Of a stretch of 64,000 nucleotides of DNA, positions 48,327 through 58,336 are shown piece after piece; within the stretch, counting starts at the first letter, position 1, and every line of letters starts with the position of its first letter. Location of the stretch: contig JASBTI010000049.1 in NCBI GenBank assembly GCA_030148505.1, positions 1-64,000 on the forward strand, in the 5' to 3' direction. This DNA is from Rhodanobacter sp. (GTDB lineage: Bacteria > Pseudomonadota > Gammaproteobacteria > Xanthomonadales > Rhodanobacteraceae). The notes under the pieces are model-generated. The model was not told the DNA's origin and made no database searches. It worked only from the letters and a program-made list of their open reading frames with translations. Made by a program: the position numbers and the translations under genes.

Positions 48327-49076
48327 GTGTGGCTTGCGCTACTCCGCGGCAGACGCGCCGCCCGAGCCAGGAGGCTGCCGCCGCTGGCGTTGAGCCTGGA
48401 TCTGGACGACACCTTGTGGCCGGTGCGGCCAGCCCTGCAGCGCGCCGATCAAGCCGTGCAGGACTGGCTGCAGGCGCATCAGCCGGAGGTCGCTCGCTGC
48501 TGGCCGCTGCCGGCCTTGCGCGATCTGCGGGAGCAGATCGCCATCGAGCGAACCGACCTGGCCCACGATTTCACCACCCAGCGCCAACTCACCCTGCAGC
48601 ACGCCTTCGCCGCCTGCGGCGTCGACGAGGCCCCGCTGGATGTCCTGTGGGATATCTACTTTGCCGCGCGCAATGACGTGGAGCTATATCCGGACAGCCT
48701 CCCCGCGCTGCGGCGTCTCGCCGCCCGCTGGCCTCTGGCGAGTCTCACCAACGGCAATGCCGACCTGCAGCGAATCGGCCTGCACACGCATTTCGTCCAT
48801 CACGTATGCGCCCGCGATACCGGTGTCGCCAAACCGGATGTACGCATTTTCCGCGCAGCCGCCAAATGCCTGGACGTGCCGGTGCAGCGGATCATGCATG
48901 TCGGCGACGATCCGCGAATGGATGTCGTCGGCGCCCGTGAGGCCGGTATGCGCAGCGTCTGGATCAACCGCCAGCGCGACCCCTGGCCGGCAAGCCTGGG
49001 TGCTGCGCCCGAATTGGACCTGCCCGACCTGGCCGCGCTGGCCGACTGGCTTGATGCGAACCACCCCGCCGCATAG
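48327..49076 (+). CDS. HAD family hydrolase (YigB-like phosphatase)
   Basis: 249 aa from a GTG three bases after the previous stop. HAD motifs: LSLDLDDTLWPV (I), SLTNGNADL (II), Lys in GVAKPDVRIF (III) and HVGDDPRMDVVGAREAGM (IV). Similar to YigB, an FMN/5-amino-6-ribitylamino-uracil phosphate phosphatase of riboflavin synthesis; substrate not provable here. The N-terminal 15-20 residues are basic and poorly conserved, so an internal start is possible. Confidence 0.82.
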   Translation: MWLALLRGRRAARARRLPPLALSLDLDDTLWPVRPALQRADQAVQDWLQAHQPEVARCWPLPALRDLREQIAIERTDLAHDFTTQRQLTLQHAFAACGVDEAPLDVLWDIYFAARNDVELYPDSLPALRRLAARWPLASLTNGNADLQRIGLHTHFVHHVCARDTGVAKPDVRIFRAAAKCLDVPVQRIMHVGDDPRMDVVGAREAGMRSVWINRQRDPWPASLGAAPELDLPDLAALADWLDANHPAA

Positions 49077-49163
49077 GCAAGCGCCGGCGAAACGGCGCAT
49101 CATGTTCGGTCTCACCCACTACCCCCGGTGTCTTCACGATCGCCGCACGCCCAAGGAGAGCGC

Positions 49164-50543
49164 ATGTCCGCCCTGATCGAACGCCCATCCGGCAACCGCC
49201 ACAGCATCCCCATCGAGACCCTCGACGCCGCGCATTACACCGCCTGCCGCCGACGGCTCACTGCCGCCCAGCGGCGCTGGTTGGCCGACAGCGGTTTCCA
49301 GCCCAGCCCGGGAAGCTTCACCCTGCTGGCCGACGCCCACGGCAAGCTGGTGCGGGTCCTGGTCGGGGTCGATCCCGCCGAGGCGTTGGGCGCTCTGGCC
49401 GCGTTGCCTCTGAGCTTGCCGGAAGCGAGCTACCATCTGGCCGACGAGGGCGTGCTCGATGACCGGTCGCAAGCCGCCTTGGGCTGGGCATTGGGTGCCT
49501 ATCAGTTCAACCGTTACCGGGCGCCGAAGCGCGCGCCGGCCAAACTTGGTGTGCTCGCCGCCGAGCTGGCCCAGCTGGCACCGCTGGTCGACGCCACGAC
49601 GCTGGTGCGAGATCTGGTCAATACGCCGACCGAGGACATGGGACCGCAACAACTGGCCAGCGTCATCAAGCAACTCGGCAAGCACCATAAGGCGAAGGTT
49701 CGCAGCTGGGTGGGCGAAGAGTTGCTCAAGGACAATTTTCCGGCCATCCATGCGGTCGGTCGCGCCAGCCATCGCGCGCCGCGACTGATCGAACTGACCT
49801 GGGGCAAGGCGTCGCATCCCAAGCTGGTGGTGGTAGGCAAGGGGGTGTGCTTCGACACCGGCGGACTCGACCTGAAATCCGCCGAAGGCATGCGCAACAT
49901 GAAGAAAGACATGGGCGGTGCCGCGCATGCGATCGCCTTGGCCGGTTTGATCATGCAGACCAAACTGCCGCTGCGGCTGACCCTGTTGGTGCCCGCGGTG
50001 GAAAACGCCGTAGCCGGCAATGCCATGCGTCCGGGCGACGTGATCACCACCCGTGCCGGACTCACCGTGGAGGTCGACAATACCGATGCCGAAGGGAGGC
50101 TGGTACTGTGCGACGCGCTCAGCTACGGCGCCGAACAGCAGCCGGAGCTGATCGTCGATTTCGCCACGCTGACCGGTGCCGCCCGCGTGGCCCTGGGACC
50201 GGATCTGCCCGCGTTGTTTACCAATCGCGATGAACTGGCCAGCGCGGCACTGGCCGCTGGGCGCCGCACCGATGACCCGATCTGGCCGCTGCCGTTGTGG
50301 CGCCCGTATCGGCGGCTGCTCGATTCTTCGCTGGCCGATCTGGCCAACGCCGGCCCCTCCCGCCACGCCGGCGCGATTACCGCCGCACTGTACCTGGAGC
50401 GTTTCGTCCCCGAGTCGCTCGCCTGGCTGCACCTGGACACCTATGCGTGGAACGACAGCGACCGCCCCGGCCGGCCACGAGGTGGTGAGGCGATGGGGGT
50501 ACGCGCGTTGTTCGCCATGCTGCAGCAACGCTATGCCCCCTGA
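49164..50543 (+). CDS. Leucyl aminopeptidase family protein (second M17 paralogue)
   Basis: 459-aa M17 metallopeptidase. Catalytic-domain motifs: GKGVCFDTGGLDLKSAEGM (Lys/Asp metal ligands), DMGGAAHAIALAGLIM, VENAVAGNAMRPGDV, NTDAEGRLVLCDALSYG and ATLTGAARVALG. The N-terminal domain differs from PepA at 22156 and resembles PepB-like/short M17 enzymes. AAGGAGAGCGC precedes the ATG at 49164, fixing the start. Ends just before a strong terminator. Confidence 0.92.
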   Translation: MSALIERPSGNRHSIPIETLDAAHYTACRRRLTAAQRRWLADSGFQPSPGSFTLLADAHGKLVRVLVGVDPAEALGALAALPLSLPEASYHLADEGVLDDRSQAALGWALGAYQFNRYRAPKRAPAKLGVLAAELAQLAPLVDATTLVRDLVNTPTEDMGPQQLASVIKQLGKHHKAKVRSWVGEELLKDNFPAIHAVGRASHRAPRLIELTWGKASHPKLVVVGKGVCFDTGGLDLKSAEGMRNMKKDMGGAAHAIALAGLIMQTKLPLRLTLLVPAVENAVAGNAMRPGDVITTRAGLTVEVDNTDAEGRLVLCDALSYGAEQQPELIVDFATLTGAARVALGPDLPALFTNRDELASAALAAGRRTDDPIWPLPLWRPYRRLLDSSLADLANAGPSRHAGAITAALYLERFVPESLAWLHLDTYAWNDSDRPGRPRGGEAMGVRALFAMLQQRYAP

Positions 50544-50592
50544 AGGGCCGCACCGACCAGCGGCAGGTCGATTTTTCATCCGCTTCAGAAAA

Positions 50593-50618
50593 ACAGCGCT
50601 GCGGCGCTGTTTTTTTTT
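50593..50618 (+). terminator. Rho-independent terminator after the M17 gene
   Basis: Stem ACAGCGC (50593-50599), loop TGCG, GCGCTGT (50604-50610), followed by a run of nine T. 50 bp past the aminopeptidase stop. Confidence 0.9.
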
Positions 50619-50872
50619 GCGTTTTACAGCCCATGGAAGCTGTTTTTTGCGCCACCGTCGTGTGATCCTGCGCTTCGGTTCGTCGCGAGCTCTTGGCACC
50701 GCGCCGCACCGCAACAGCACCGTCGCAAGCGTTATCCGAAATCCCTCCGGATCATCGCGACCGACGCGGCTTTGGGAGAAGCCGGACGGTACCTGCCAGC
50801 CGCGATGTCTCGACCGAAACGCGTTGTCGCCTGCATCCGGGCATCATCAAAAATATTCTGGGGAGAACTTCC
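50619..50872. other. Leader region of the TonB-dependent receptor gene
   Basis: 254 bp between the terminator and the receptor ATG. The receptor frame stays open into it but is unconserved before the signal peptide. No cobalamin or TPP riboswitch pattern and no clear Fur box were seen. A promoter must lie here but I cannot place it. Confidence 0.5.
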
Positions 50873-53776
50873 ATGCACCGTCTACTGCCTCGCAATCCAC
50901 TCGCCCTGGCGCTATCCAGCGCACTGATCGCCAGCCTTTCGCTGGGCGCCTCCGTCGTCCATGCGCAGGACTCGTCCACCGCGGCCACATCGGACACTAA
51001 GGCCACCACCAATTTGCAAGCCGTCGAGGTCACCGGTTCACGCATCAAGGGCGCCGACATGGCCACCCAGGTACCGATCATCACGATCTCGGCCAAGGAG
51101 ATCCAGCAGACCGGCCTGACCAGCATCGGGGACATCCTGCAGCAGCTGAGTTCTTCGGGGTCGGCGCTGAACACCAAGTTCAACTCGGCCGGCAACTTCG
51201 GCTTTCCGCCCGACGGCAGCGGCGTCGGCTCGGGCTCGGCGACGCTGGACCTGCGCAACCTCGGCTCGAAGCGCGTGCTGATCCTGGTCGACGGGCTACG
51301 CTGGGTCAACGAGAGCTCGGCCTCCGGCGTGTCCGCCTCGGTCGACCTGAACACGATCCCGGCCAGCATCATCGAGCGCATCGAGATCCTGCAGGACGGC
51401 GCCTCGGCGCTGTACGGCTCGGACGCCATGGCCGGTGTGGTCAACATCATCACCAAGCGCTCGCAGAAGGGCGCCGCCGCCAACTTCTATTACGGCAACT
51501 ACAGCAACCTTTCCGGGGGCACCACCAAGAACGCCGACGTATCGCTAGGTGGCAAGACCGACCGTTATGCGTTTTTCGTCGACATCAGCCACATCGAGCA
51601 GGATGCGATCAGCTCCGGTGCCTGGGGCCAGTCCGGCAACGAGTGCGTGCCCGGCACCGGGCTGGACAACTGCAGCTCGGCCACGCCGACCGGCCGCTTC
51701 ATCTTCACCGACGGCACCGGCAGCACGGTCAGCGTCACCCCGAACGGGAGCTTCGCCGGCAAGCCATCCTATCCCGGCGACTACCATCACTTCACCGGTG
51801 CCGATCGTTTCAATTTCGCGCGCTACAACCTGTTGCTGACACCGAGCAAGCGCAGCGCGATCTTTGCGTCGACCCACTACAAGCTCAGCGACAACGTCAG
51901 CTGGTACATGCGCGGCATCTACAATACGCGCAAGTCGGTCAACCAGGCCGCACCGGAGCCGATCTTTCTCGGCCCGGGTGCCGGTACTGGCGGACTTGCC
52001 GACAGTGTCGGCGTGGATGTGACCAATCCGTATAACCCGTTCGGTTTTACCCTCAACCCCGATCCGGCCAACGGCAACCTGATCCTGATCGGCCGGCGCC
52101 CGGTCGAAGGCGGTCCGCGCGTATTCACGCAGAATGTCGACACCACCTACTTCGCCACCGGCCTGGAAGGTTCGTTCGGCTTGGGCAATCACGCCTTCTA
52201 CTGGGACGTGAATCTGGCCAGCGGTGACAACAAGGCTACCCAGACGGTCAGGGGTACCTACAATATCGCACACATCCAGCGCGCCCTCGGCCCACTGGCA
52301 AACTGCACCGGCACGTGCGTCCCACTCAATCTGTTCAGCGGTCCGGGCACGCTGACCCCGGCGATGCTGCAATACATCCAGTACATCGAGCACGATACCA
52401 GCGAGAACAAGGTCAACCTGGCTACGGCGAATATCTCGGGCAACCTGTTCGACCTGCCAGCCGGTTCGCTCAACTTCGCCTCCGGTTTCGAGCATCGCAA
52501 CTACCGCGGCTCCTACCAGCCCGATGCGGTGGTGGTGGCCGGTGAGTCCAATGGTGTGCCCTCGCTGCCGACCTCAGGCAGCTACTCGATCAACGAGTAT
52601 TACCTGGAGTTGAATGCGCCTCTGCTGAAGGATCTGCCGGGCGCCAAGGCCCTGGACCTGTCCGCCGCCACGCGTTATTCGGACTATTCCACCTTCGGCG
52701 GCACCACCAACAGCAAGCTCGGCCTGCGCTGGCAGGTGTTTGACGATCTGACCTTGCGCAGCACCGTGGCGCAGGGCTTCCGCGCGCCGTCGATCGGTGA
52801 GCTGTTCGGTTCGCCGGCCCGCTTCGATGCCAGTTTGCAGGATCCGTGCTCGGCGCCGATCGGCAACGCCCAGACGGCCAGCAACTGCGCCGCGCTCGGT
52901 GTGCCCGCCGGCTATGCCCAGCCGAATCCGCAAATTTCGATCCGCACCGGCGGCAACCGCGCGCTGCAACCGGAAACCTCGCGCAGCCTGACCTACGGTG
53001 CGGTCTACAGCCCGAACTGGGCCAGCAACACGGCCTGGGCCAGCAAACTCGACCTCACGGTCGGCTATTACCGGGTCAAGATCGACAACGCGATTCAAGC
53101 CCTCGATGCGCAGACCAAGCTCAACCGCTGCGTGGACAGTGCCGATCCAAACTCGGTGTTCTGCAGCGGCATCACCCGCAACGCCACCGGCAATATCAAC
53201 GGCTTCAATGCGACCTTGCAGAACATCGGCACGATCGACACCAGCGGTTGGGATTTCGGCGTCAACTGGCGCGGACCGCAGTCGGATCTCGGCATATTCA
53301 CCGCCAACTGGCAAAGCACCTATGTGGCCAAGTATGTGGCCGGCAACAAGGCCGGCAACATCGAGCCGCGCAGCGTCGGGCTTGAACTCACCGACAGCGC
53401 GATTCCGCGGCTGACCTCCAACCTGATGCTGGGCTGGTCGCGTGAGGCATGGACGGTGGGTTACACGTTCCGCTACATCAGTGGCCTGAAGGAGGATTGT
53501 GCGGCAGCCGCCGGGTATGCGATCTGCAATCATCCCAACGAGATCACCCCCACCCGTCCCAACGGCACCCACACCATGGGAGCGGTGGTCTATCAGGATC
53601 TGCGGGCCAGCTGGAAGCTGCCGACCCGTCTGGACATGACCTTGACCGCCGGCATCAACAACCTGTGGGACAAGCAGCCGCCGATCTGCGTCTCCTGCTC
53701 ACTGAACGGTTATGACGCGTCGACCTACGACACACCGAGCCGCTTCATGTACGTACAGGCCAGCATGAAGTTCTGA
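50873..53776 (+). CDS. TonB-dependent outer-membrane receptor
   Basis: 967 aa. Signal peptide to about residue 33 ([16 protein letters not shown]), N-terminal plug starting [20 protein letters not shown] with [20 protein letters not shown] and [20 protein letters not shown] then AGVVNIITK, and a 22-strand barrel ending in the typical [10 protein letters not shown] with terminal Phe. The GSRIK plug start and the NPYNPFG phrase are common in the large Xanthomonad/sphingomonad receptor set, whose ligands are mostly unknown (peptides, glycans, siderophores). GGGGAGAACTTCC precedes the ATG at 50873. Cys pairs in extracellular loops are visible. No transport partner is adjacent. Confidence 0.92.
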   Translation: MHRLLPRNPLALALSSALIASLSLGASVVHAQDSSTAATSDTKATTNLQAVEVTGSRIKGADMATQVPIITISAKEIQQTGLTSIGDILQQLSSSGSALNTKFNSAGNFGFPPDGSGVGSGSATLDLRNLGSKRVLILVDGLRWVNESSASGVSASVDLNTIPASIIERIEILQDGASALYGSDAMAGVVNIITKRSQKGAAANFYYGNYSNLSGGTTKNADVSLGGKTDRYAFFVDISHIEQDAISSGAWGQSGNECVPGTGLDNCSSATPTGRFIFTDGTGSTVSVTPNGSFAGKPSYPGDYHHFTGADRFNFARYNLLLTPSKRSAIFASTHYKLSDNVSWYMRGIYNTRKSVNQAAPEPIFLGPGAGTGGLADSVGVDVTNPYNPFGFTLNPDPANGNLILIGRRPVEGGPRVFTQNVDTTYFATGLEGSFGLGNHAFYWDVNLASGDNKATQTVRGTYNIAHIQRALGPLANCTGTCVPLNLFSGPGTLTPAMLQYIQYIEHDTSENKVNLATANISGNLFDLPAGSLNFASGFEHRNYRGSYQPDAVVVAGESNGVPSLPTSGSYSINEYYLELNAPLLKDLPGAKALDLSAATRYSDYSTFGGTTNSKLGLRWQVFDDLTLRSTVAQGFRAPSIGELFGSPARFDASLQDPCSAPIGNAQTASNCAALGVPAGYAQPNPQISIRTGGNRALQPETSRSLTYGAVYSPNWASNTAWASKLDLTVGYYRVKIDNAIQALDAQTKLNRCVDSADPNSVFCSGITRNATGNINGFNATLQNIGTIDTSGWDFGVNWRGPQSDLGIFTANWQSTYVAKYVAGNKAGNIEPRSVGLELTDSAIPRLTSNLMLGWSREAWTVGYTFRYISGLKEDCAAAAGYAICNHPNEITPTRPNGTHTMGAVVYQDLRASWKLPTRLDMTLTAGINNLWDKQPPICVSCSLNGYDASTYDTPSRFMYVQASMKF

Positions 53777-53885
53777 TCGGGCATCCGATGCGATCCAGGG
53801 AGGGATCGCGTTGCTCTCAGGGAGGCCGGGGGTGGCATCGGCATCGAGCCCGGCTGGCCACCTCAAAGGCTACTTTTCCCTACAA

Positions 53886-53913
53886 GAAAGGCAGCGCCTC
53901 GGCGCTGCCTTTC
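53886..53913. terminator. Bidirectional terminator between the receptor gene and prc
   Basis: Perfect 13-bp stem GAAAGGCAGCGCC / GGCGCTGCCTTTC separated by TC, flanked by A- and T-rich ends. It lies between two convergent genes and could serve both. Confidence 0.85.
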
Positions 53914-53946
53914 CTGGTCTGCTGCGGTGCTGCTACCGGGCGGCGA

Positions 53947-56214
53947 TCAGTGACCGGCCGGAGCCGCCGCGTCCGACGACTTGGACTTGGCAGAGGCCTC
54001 GGGTTTGGCCACCGCCAGAGCGGCCGAATACTTGCCGCCATACGGCAGTACTTCGGCAGCCAGCGTGGGATTGGCCTTGATCATACCGATCGCATCGAAC
54101 AGGATGTGGGCGGTTTCATCGAGCTCCACGTCCTTTGCCTTCTTCGCGTCTTTCTCTTCCTTCAACTCGGACTTGAGGCTGCGCTCGTTGGGGTTGAGGC
54201 CGTCGTCCAGCGAGCTGTCCTCGTCCTTCAATAGTGAATCGCTGCCATCGATGGCCTTCTGCCGTGCACGAAAAGCGGCCTGGATCGCGTCCAGCTGCTT
54301 GCGCTCAGCTTCACGCGTGGCGAAGTTCAGCGAGGTGGAGGTCTTCGCACGCATCTTCTTGTATTGCGCCAGTTCGTCCAGCATCAGCTTCCATGCCGGC
54401 GACTTCGCCACCCGTGCGTCATGCATCCGCAACAGCTGCGGCAGGTAGGCGTTGAGGTTCGCGACCGGCCTGTACTTGGCGGGCGTAATCTGGGTCCACG
54501 GCAGCGCGTTGTCATAGGTCGACTCACCGAATTCCTTTTCATCGCCGTTTTTCGGGTACTCGATGTCGGGCGTCACGCCCTTGAGCTGGGTCGAGCCGCC
54601 GTTGATGCGGAAGAACTCCGCAATCGTCATCTTCAGGTCGCCGTACTGCGGTTTCTCGCCACCGGTCTGGCCGAAGCGATCGAGATCGATCAGGTTCTGC
54701 ACCGTGCCTTTGCCGAAGGTTGGCTCGCCGATGATCAGACCACGGTGATAGTCCTGGATCGCGGCCGTGAAGATCTCCGAGGCCGAGGCCGAGCCGCGGT
54801 TGACCAGCACGGCCAACGGACCGCTCCAGGCCATGCCGGGGTGGTCGTCGCCCTGCACTTCGACGTGGCCATTGGCATCGCGTACCTGCACCACCGGCCC
54901 CTTGTCGATGAACAGACCGGTCATCGAGTCCGCCTCGGACAGCGAACCGCCGCCATTGTTGCGCAGGTCCATGATGATCCCCTGCACTCCGGCCAGCTTG
55001 AGTTCGCCAATCAACTTGGCGACATCCCGGGTGGCGCTCTTGAAGTTCTTGTCGCCCTTGCTGCGCGCGCCAAAGTCGGAATAGAACGACGGCAGTTCGA
55101 TCACGCCGATCTTGCGTGACACACCGCCGTCCTTGATGTCGATGATTTTCTTCTTCGCGGCCTGCTCCTCGATGCTGACCTTCTTGCGCACCAGGGTGAC
55201 GACTTCATGCTTGCCATCCAGTCCGGTCTCGGCCGGCAGAATCTCCAGCCTCAAGGTGGTGTTTTTCTTGCCGCGGATACGGTTGACCACGTCGTCCAGC
55301 CGCCACCCGATCACATCGGTGATCGGGCCTGTGGGACCCTGGCCGACGCCAACGATGCGATCGCCCACATGGATCTTGCCGGACTTGGCAGCGGGGCCGC
55401 CGGGCACCAGCTCACGAATCTGGGTGTAGTCGTCGCGTGCTTGCAGCACCGCCCCGATACCCTCCAGGGAAAGCTTCATCGAGATGTCGAAATTCTCGGC
55501 GGCACGAGGGCTGAGATAGTCCGTATGCGGGTCGGTGGTTTCCGCGTAGGCGGTCATGAAGGTCTGGAACGCGTCCTCACTGTCAAGCTGCTTGACCCGC
55601 TCGATATAGCCGGTATAGCGCTTGTCCAGCGTCTTGCGGATCTCGGCGTCATCCTTGCCAGCCAGTTTCAGGCGCAACCAGTCGTTCATGGTGCGCTTGC
55701 GCCACAACGCATCGATGGCTGCCTGATCCTTCGGCCACGCGGCATGCTTGCGATCGAAATTGTAGGTTTCGTCGCCGGAAAAATTGAAGCCCTTCTGCAG
55801 CAGGCTGCGGGCGTAGGTCATCCGCTCGACCGCTCGCTGCACGTAGAGGTTGAACACCGAGAACGGACCGGACAGGTCCTCGTTCCAGATCGCGTCGTCG
55901 AATTTGGTCTTCAGCGGCGCAAACTTGTCCATATCCTGCTGGGTGAAGAATACTTTCTCCCCATCGAGCAGCTTGAAGTAGGCCTTGTAGATACGCTCGG
56001 ACATCGCATTGTCGAGCGGCTTCGCATCATAGTGAAAGCGGGTCAGAAAGCGTGCCGACAGCTGCGCGGCCTGCGCTTCGGTGGCGGTCGGCTTCAGCGG
56101 CCATTCGGAGGCCTTGCGATGTTGCCGTCCGGCACCGAGATCGGCCGCGGATTGGGCGAAGGATGCGGTTGCGGTGAGGGCAAACAACAAGGCCAGCAGG
56201 GAACGAAATTTCAT
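53947..56214 (-). CDS. prc: Carboxy-terminal processing (tail-specific) protease Prc
   Basis: Periplasmic S41 protease that trims C-termini, e.g. of PBP3 and lytic enzymes. 755 aa with signal peptide (SLLALLFALTATASFAQ), an N-terminal helical region, PDZ (IRELVPGGPAAKSGKIHVGD), the S41 core with Ser in NRGSASASEIFTAAIQDYHRG and Lys in PTFGKGTVQNL, and a C-terminal DUF3340-like helical extension. Start ATG 56214, 14 bp after the lipA stop; the frame's first Met at 56232 lies inside lipA. Last gene of the leftward envelope cluster. Confidence 0.93.
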   Translation of the reverse strand: MKFRSLLALLFALTATASFAQSAADLGAGRQHRKASEWPLKPTATEAQAAQLSARFLTRFHYDAKPLDNAMSERIYKAYFKLLDGEKVFFTQQDMDKFAPLKTKFDDAIWNEDLSGPFSVFNLYVQRAVERMTYARSLLQKGFNFSGDETYNFDRKHAAWPKDQAAIDALWRKRTMNDWLRLKLAGKDDAEIRKTLDKRYTGYIERVKQLDSEDAFQTFMTAYAETTDPHTDYLSPRAAENFDISMKLSLEGIGAVLQARDDYTQIRELVPGGPAAKSGKIHVGDRIVGVGQGPTGPITDVIGWRLDDVVNRIRGKKNTTLRLEILPAETGLDGKHEVVTLVRKKVSIEEQAAKKKIIDIKDGGVSRKIGVIELPSFYSDFGARSKGDKNFKSATRDVAKLIGELKLAGVQGIIMDLRNNGGGSLSEADSMTGLFIDKGPVVQVRDANGHVEVQGDDHPGMAWSGPLAVLVNRGSASASEIFTAAIQDYHRGLIIGEPTFGKGTVQNLIDLDRFGQTGGEKPQYGDLKMTIAEFFRINGGSTQLKGVTPDIEYPKNGDEKEFGESTYDNALPWTQITPAKYRPVANLNAYLPQLLRMHDARVAKSPAWKLMLDELAQYKKMRAKTSTSLNFATREAERKQLDAIQAAFRARQKAIDGSDSLLKDEDSSLDDGLNPNERSLKSELKEEKDAKKAKDVELDETAHILFDAIGMIKANPTLAAEVLPYGGKYSAALAVAKPEASAKSKSSDAAAPAGH

Positions 56215-56228
56215 GGTTTCTCTCAGGC

Positions 56229-57227
56229 TCACTCGGTGACACCGGCTGCATGCGCCTGCAGATCGGCGTGATAGGACGAACGCACCAACGGACCGGAAGC
56301 GACATGATGGAAACCCATCGCCTCACCGGCTTCACGCAACATGTCGAATTCCTCCGGGGTCCAGTAGCGCACCACCGGATGATGATGTGGGGTGGGCTGC
56401 AGGTACTGGCCGATGGTGATCATCTCGACGTCGTGGTCGCGTAAATCACGCAAGGTCTCGATCACCTGCTGGTACGTTTCGCCCAGCCCGAGCATGATGC
56501 CGGACTTGGTCGGCACGTCGGGATGCTGCGCCTTGAACCGCTTCAGCAGATCCAGCGACCACTGGTAGTCGGCACCCGGTCGCACCTCGCGGTAAAGATG
56601 GGGCACGGTTTCCAGATTGTGATTGAACACATCCGGTGGAAAGTCCTTGAGCACCTCCAGCGCGCGATCCATTCGCCCCTTGCCACGGAAATCGGGGGTG
56701 AGAATTTCGATCCGGATCGCCGGGCTGGCATGACGTACCGCGCGGATGCAGCTGGCAAAATGCTCGGCGCCACCGTCGCGCAGGTCGTCGCGATCGACCG
56801 AGGTGATCACCACGTACTTCAGGCGCATATCGCGGATGGTTTCCGCCAGCCGCGCCGGCTCCAGCGTATCGGGCGGCGCCGGCCGGCCATGCGCCACGTC
56901 ACAGAATGAACAACGACGGGTGCATACTTCGCCGAGAATCATGAAGGTGGCCGTGCCCTTGCTGAAGCACTCGTGGATATTCGGGCAGGAGGCCTCCTCG
57001 CATACCGTGACCAACGCATTCTCCCGCATGCGCGCCTTCAGCTGCTGCACGGCATTGCCCGGCGGCAGCCGAACGCGGATCCACGAGGGCTTGCGCAATA
57101 CGGGCACGGCGCTATCGAAACCGGCGCGATTGCGCGCGATCTTGTCGTTGCCGAGCTGCTTCTCGACAGCGGCGCCGGCGACGACACTGATCGGGATGGT
57201 TTTGGAGGATGGAGTAAGTTCGCTCAT
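56229..57227 (-). CDS. lipA: Lipoyl synthase
   Basis: Radical SAM enzyme inserting two sulfurs into octanoyl-protein. 332 aa with the auxiliary-cluster cysteines in [20 protein letters not shown] and the SAM-cluster CxxxCxxC in [13 protein letters not shown], plus late SSYHA (the conserved Ser ligand region). It starts 10 bp after lipB on the same strand, so both are co-translated steps of lipoate synthesis. Confidence 0.97.
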   Translation of the reverse strand: MSELTPSSKTIPISVVAGAAVEKQLGNDKIARNRAGFDSAVPVLRKPSWIRVRLPPGNAVQQLKARMRENALVTVCEEASCPNIHECFSKGTATFMILGEVCTRRCSFCDVAHGRPAPPDTLEPARLAETIRDMRLKYVVITSVDRDDLRDGGAEHFASCIRAVRHASPAIRIEILTPDFRGKGRMDRALEVLKDFPPDVFNHNLETVPHLYREVRPGADYQWSLDLLKRFKAQHPDVPTKSGIMLGLGETYQQVIETLRDLRDHDVEMITIGQYLQPTPHHHPVVRYWTPEEFDMLREAGEAMGFHHVASGPLVRSSYHADLQAHAAGVTE

Positions 57228-57237
57228 CTACTGCTAC

Positions 57238-57906
57238 CTAGACCGCTGCACGAGCGGGTAGTTCGGGAATCAGGGGGGCGGCCGGTACGGCGGTAAAGTC
57301 GAACTGTCGGCAGAACTCGCCGATCAGCACGTCCTCGACACTGGCCAGGCTCGACGGACCGCCCAAGTCTAGCACCTGGGTCACCGCCAAACCCTTGTAG
57401 CCGCAAGGGTTGATCCGCTGGAACGGCTCCAGGTCCATCGCCACGTTGAAAGCCAGTCCGTGAAAACTGCAGCCGCGACGTACCCGCAGCCCCAACGCGG
57501 CCACCTTGGCATCCCGGGCATACACGCCCGGCGCACCTTCGCGGCGCGCGGCAACAATCTGCCAGTGCGCCAGCGTATCGATGATCGACTGCTCGATCCG
57601 GTTGACCAGCTCGCGCACCCCGACGCCGCACCGGCGCAGATCGATCAGCGGGTAGCCTACGATCTGGCCCGGACCGTGATAGGTCACCTGACCGCCACGA
57701 TCCACCGGCACTACCGGGATATCGCCAGGCATCAGCACATGCTCCATCTTGCCCGCCTGACCGAGGGTGAATACCGGATCATGCTCCAGCAGCCACAGCT
57801 CATCCACCGTGTCGCCCACCCGGTTATCGGTGAAAGCACTCATCGCGCGCCACGTCGATTCGTACGACTGGCGGCCAAGACGGCGTACTTTCAGCGGTAA
57901 CGACAT
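57238..57906 (-). CDS. lipB: Lipoyl(octanoyl) transferase
   Basis: Moves octanoate from ACP to lipoyl domains. 222 aa: [34 protein letters not shown], catalytic Lys in [19 protein letters not shown] and the nucleophile Cys in [13 protein letters not shown]. The frame extends to 57966, but the ATG at 57906 gives the family start [16 protein letters not shown]. Upstream of lipA. Confidence 0.96.
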   Translation of the reverse strand: MSLPLKVRRLGRQSYESTWRAMSAFTDNRVGDTVDELWLLEHDPVFTLGQAGKMEHVLMPGDIPVVPVDRGGQVTYHGPGQIVGYPLIDLRRCGVGVRELVNRIEQSIIDTLAHWQIVAARREGAPGVYARDAKVAALGLRVRRGCSFHGLAFNVAMDLEPFQRINPCGYKGLAVTQVLDLGGPSSLASVEDVLIGEFCRQFDFTAVPAAPLIPELPARAAV

Positions 57907-58045
57907 GGCGGGTGACCTAAAAAACGGGGAACGGGAGACCATGGTGGCATGTGGCACACGAGGCAAGTACCGGATAACGCCTCAGCCGCGGTAGGTTGCT
58001 CGACGGGCGGTGGCGAAAATCCCTAATACCCTCCACGCCCGAACG

Positions 58046-58336
58046 TCACATCGTGTAGCGGATATCCGGACAATCACGCAAGGCGGTATGCGCCGCCTCG
58101 TACTCACTGCGGTTTTCGCAGCGGAAACTGACCGTGACCGAGACGAAGTTGCCGCTACCGGAGTGACGATGCTTCACCGTCTCGTGCAGCACGTGCAGGC
58201 CTACTCGCTCAAGCAGCTGCGGCACATGGACCGGCAGGTTGGCGCTGGCGTTGCCCATGGCGGTGATCTCGAATTCACCGGGAAACTGGAACCCCTTGCC
58301 GTCCTGCTGGGCCTTGCTGAAGTCGATCGGCTGCAT
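58046..58336 (-). CDS. ybeD: DUF493 family protein, YbeD-like
   Basis: 96-aa ferredoxin-like alpha/beta protein; MQPIDFSKAQQDGKGFQFPG start, FEITAMGNASANLP, and C-terminal YEAAHTALRDCPDIRYTM. YbeD is a conserved small protein between dacA and lipB, possibly a regulatory ACT-like protein in lipoate metabolism. Its ATG shares one base with the dacA stop (TGATG), which fixes the start and implies coupling. Confidence 0.9.
   Translation of the reverse strand: MQPIDFSKAQQDGKGFQFPGEFEITAMGNASANLPVHVPQLLERVGLHVLHETVKHRHSGSGNFVSVTVSFRCENRSEYEAAHTALRDCPDIRYTM

Noticed and set aside
50619..50872. Riboswitch in the leader of the TonB-dependent receptor
   Set aside because: None of the conserved cobalamin, TPP or FMN boxes could be recognised.
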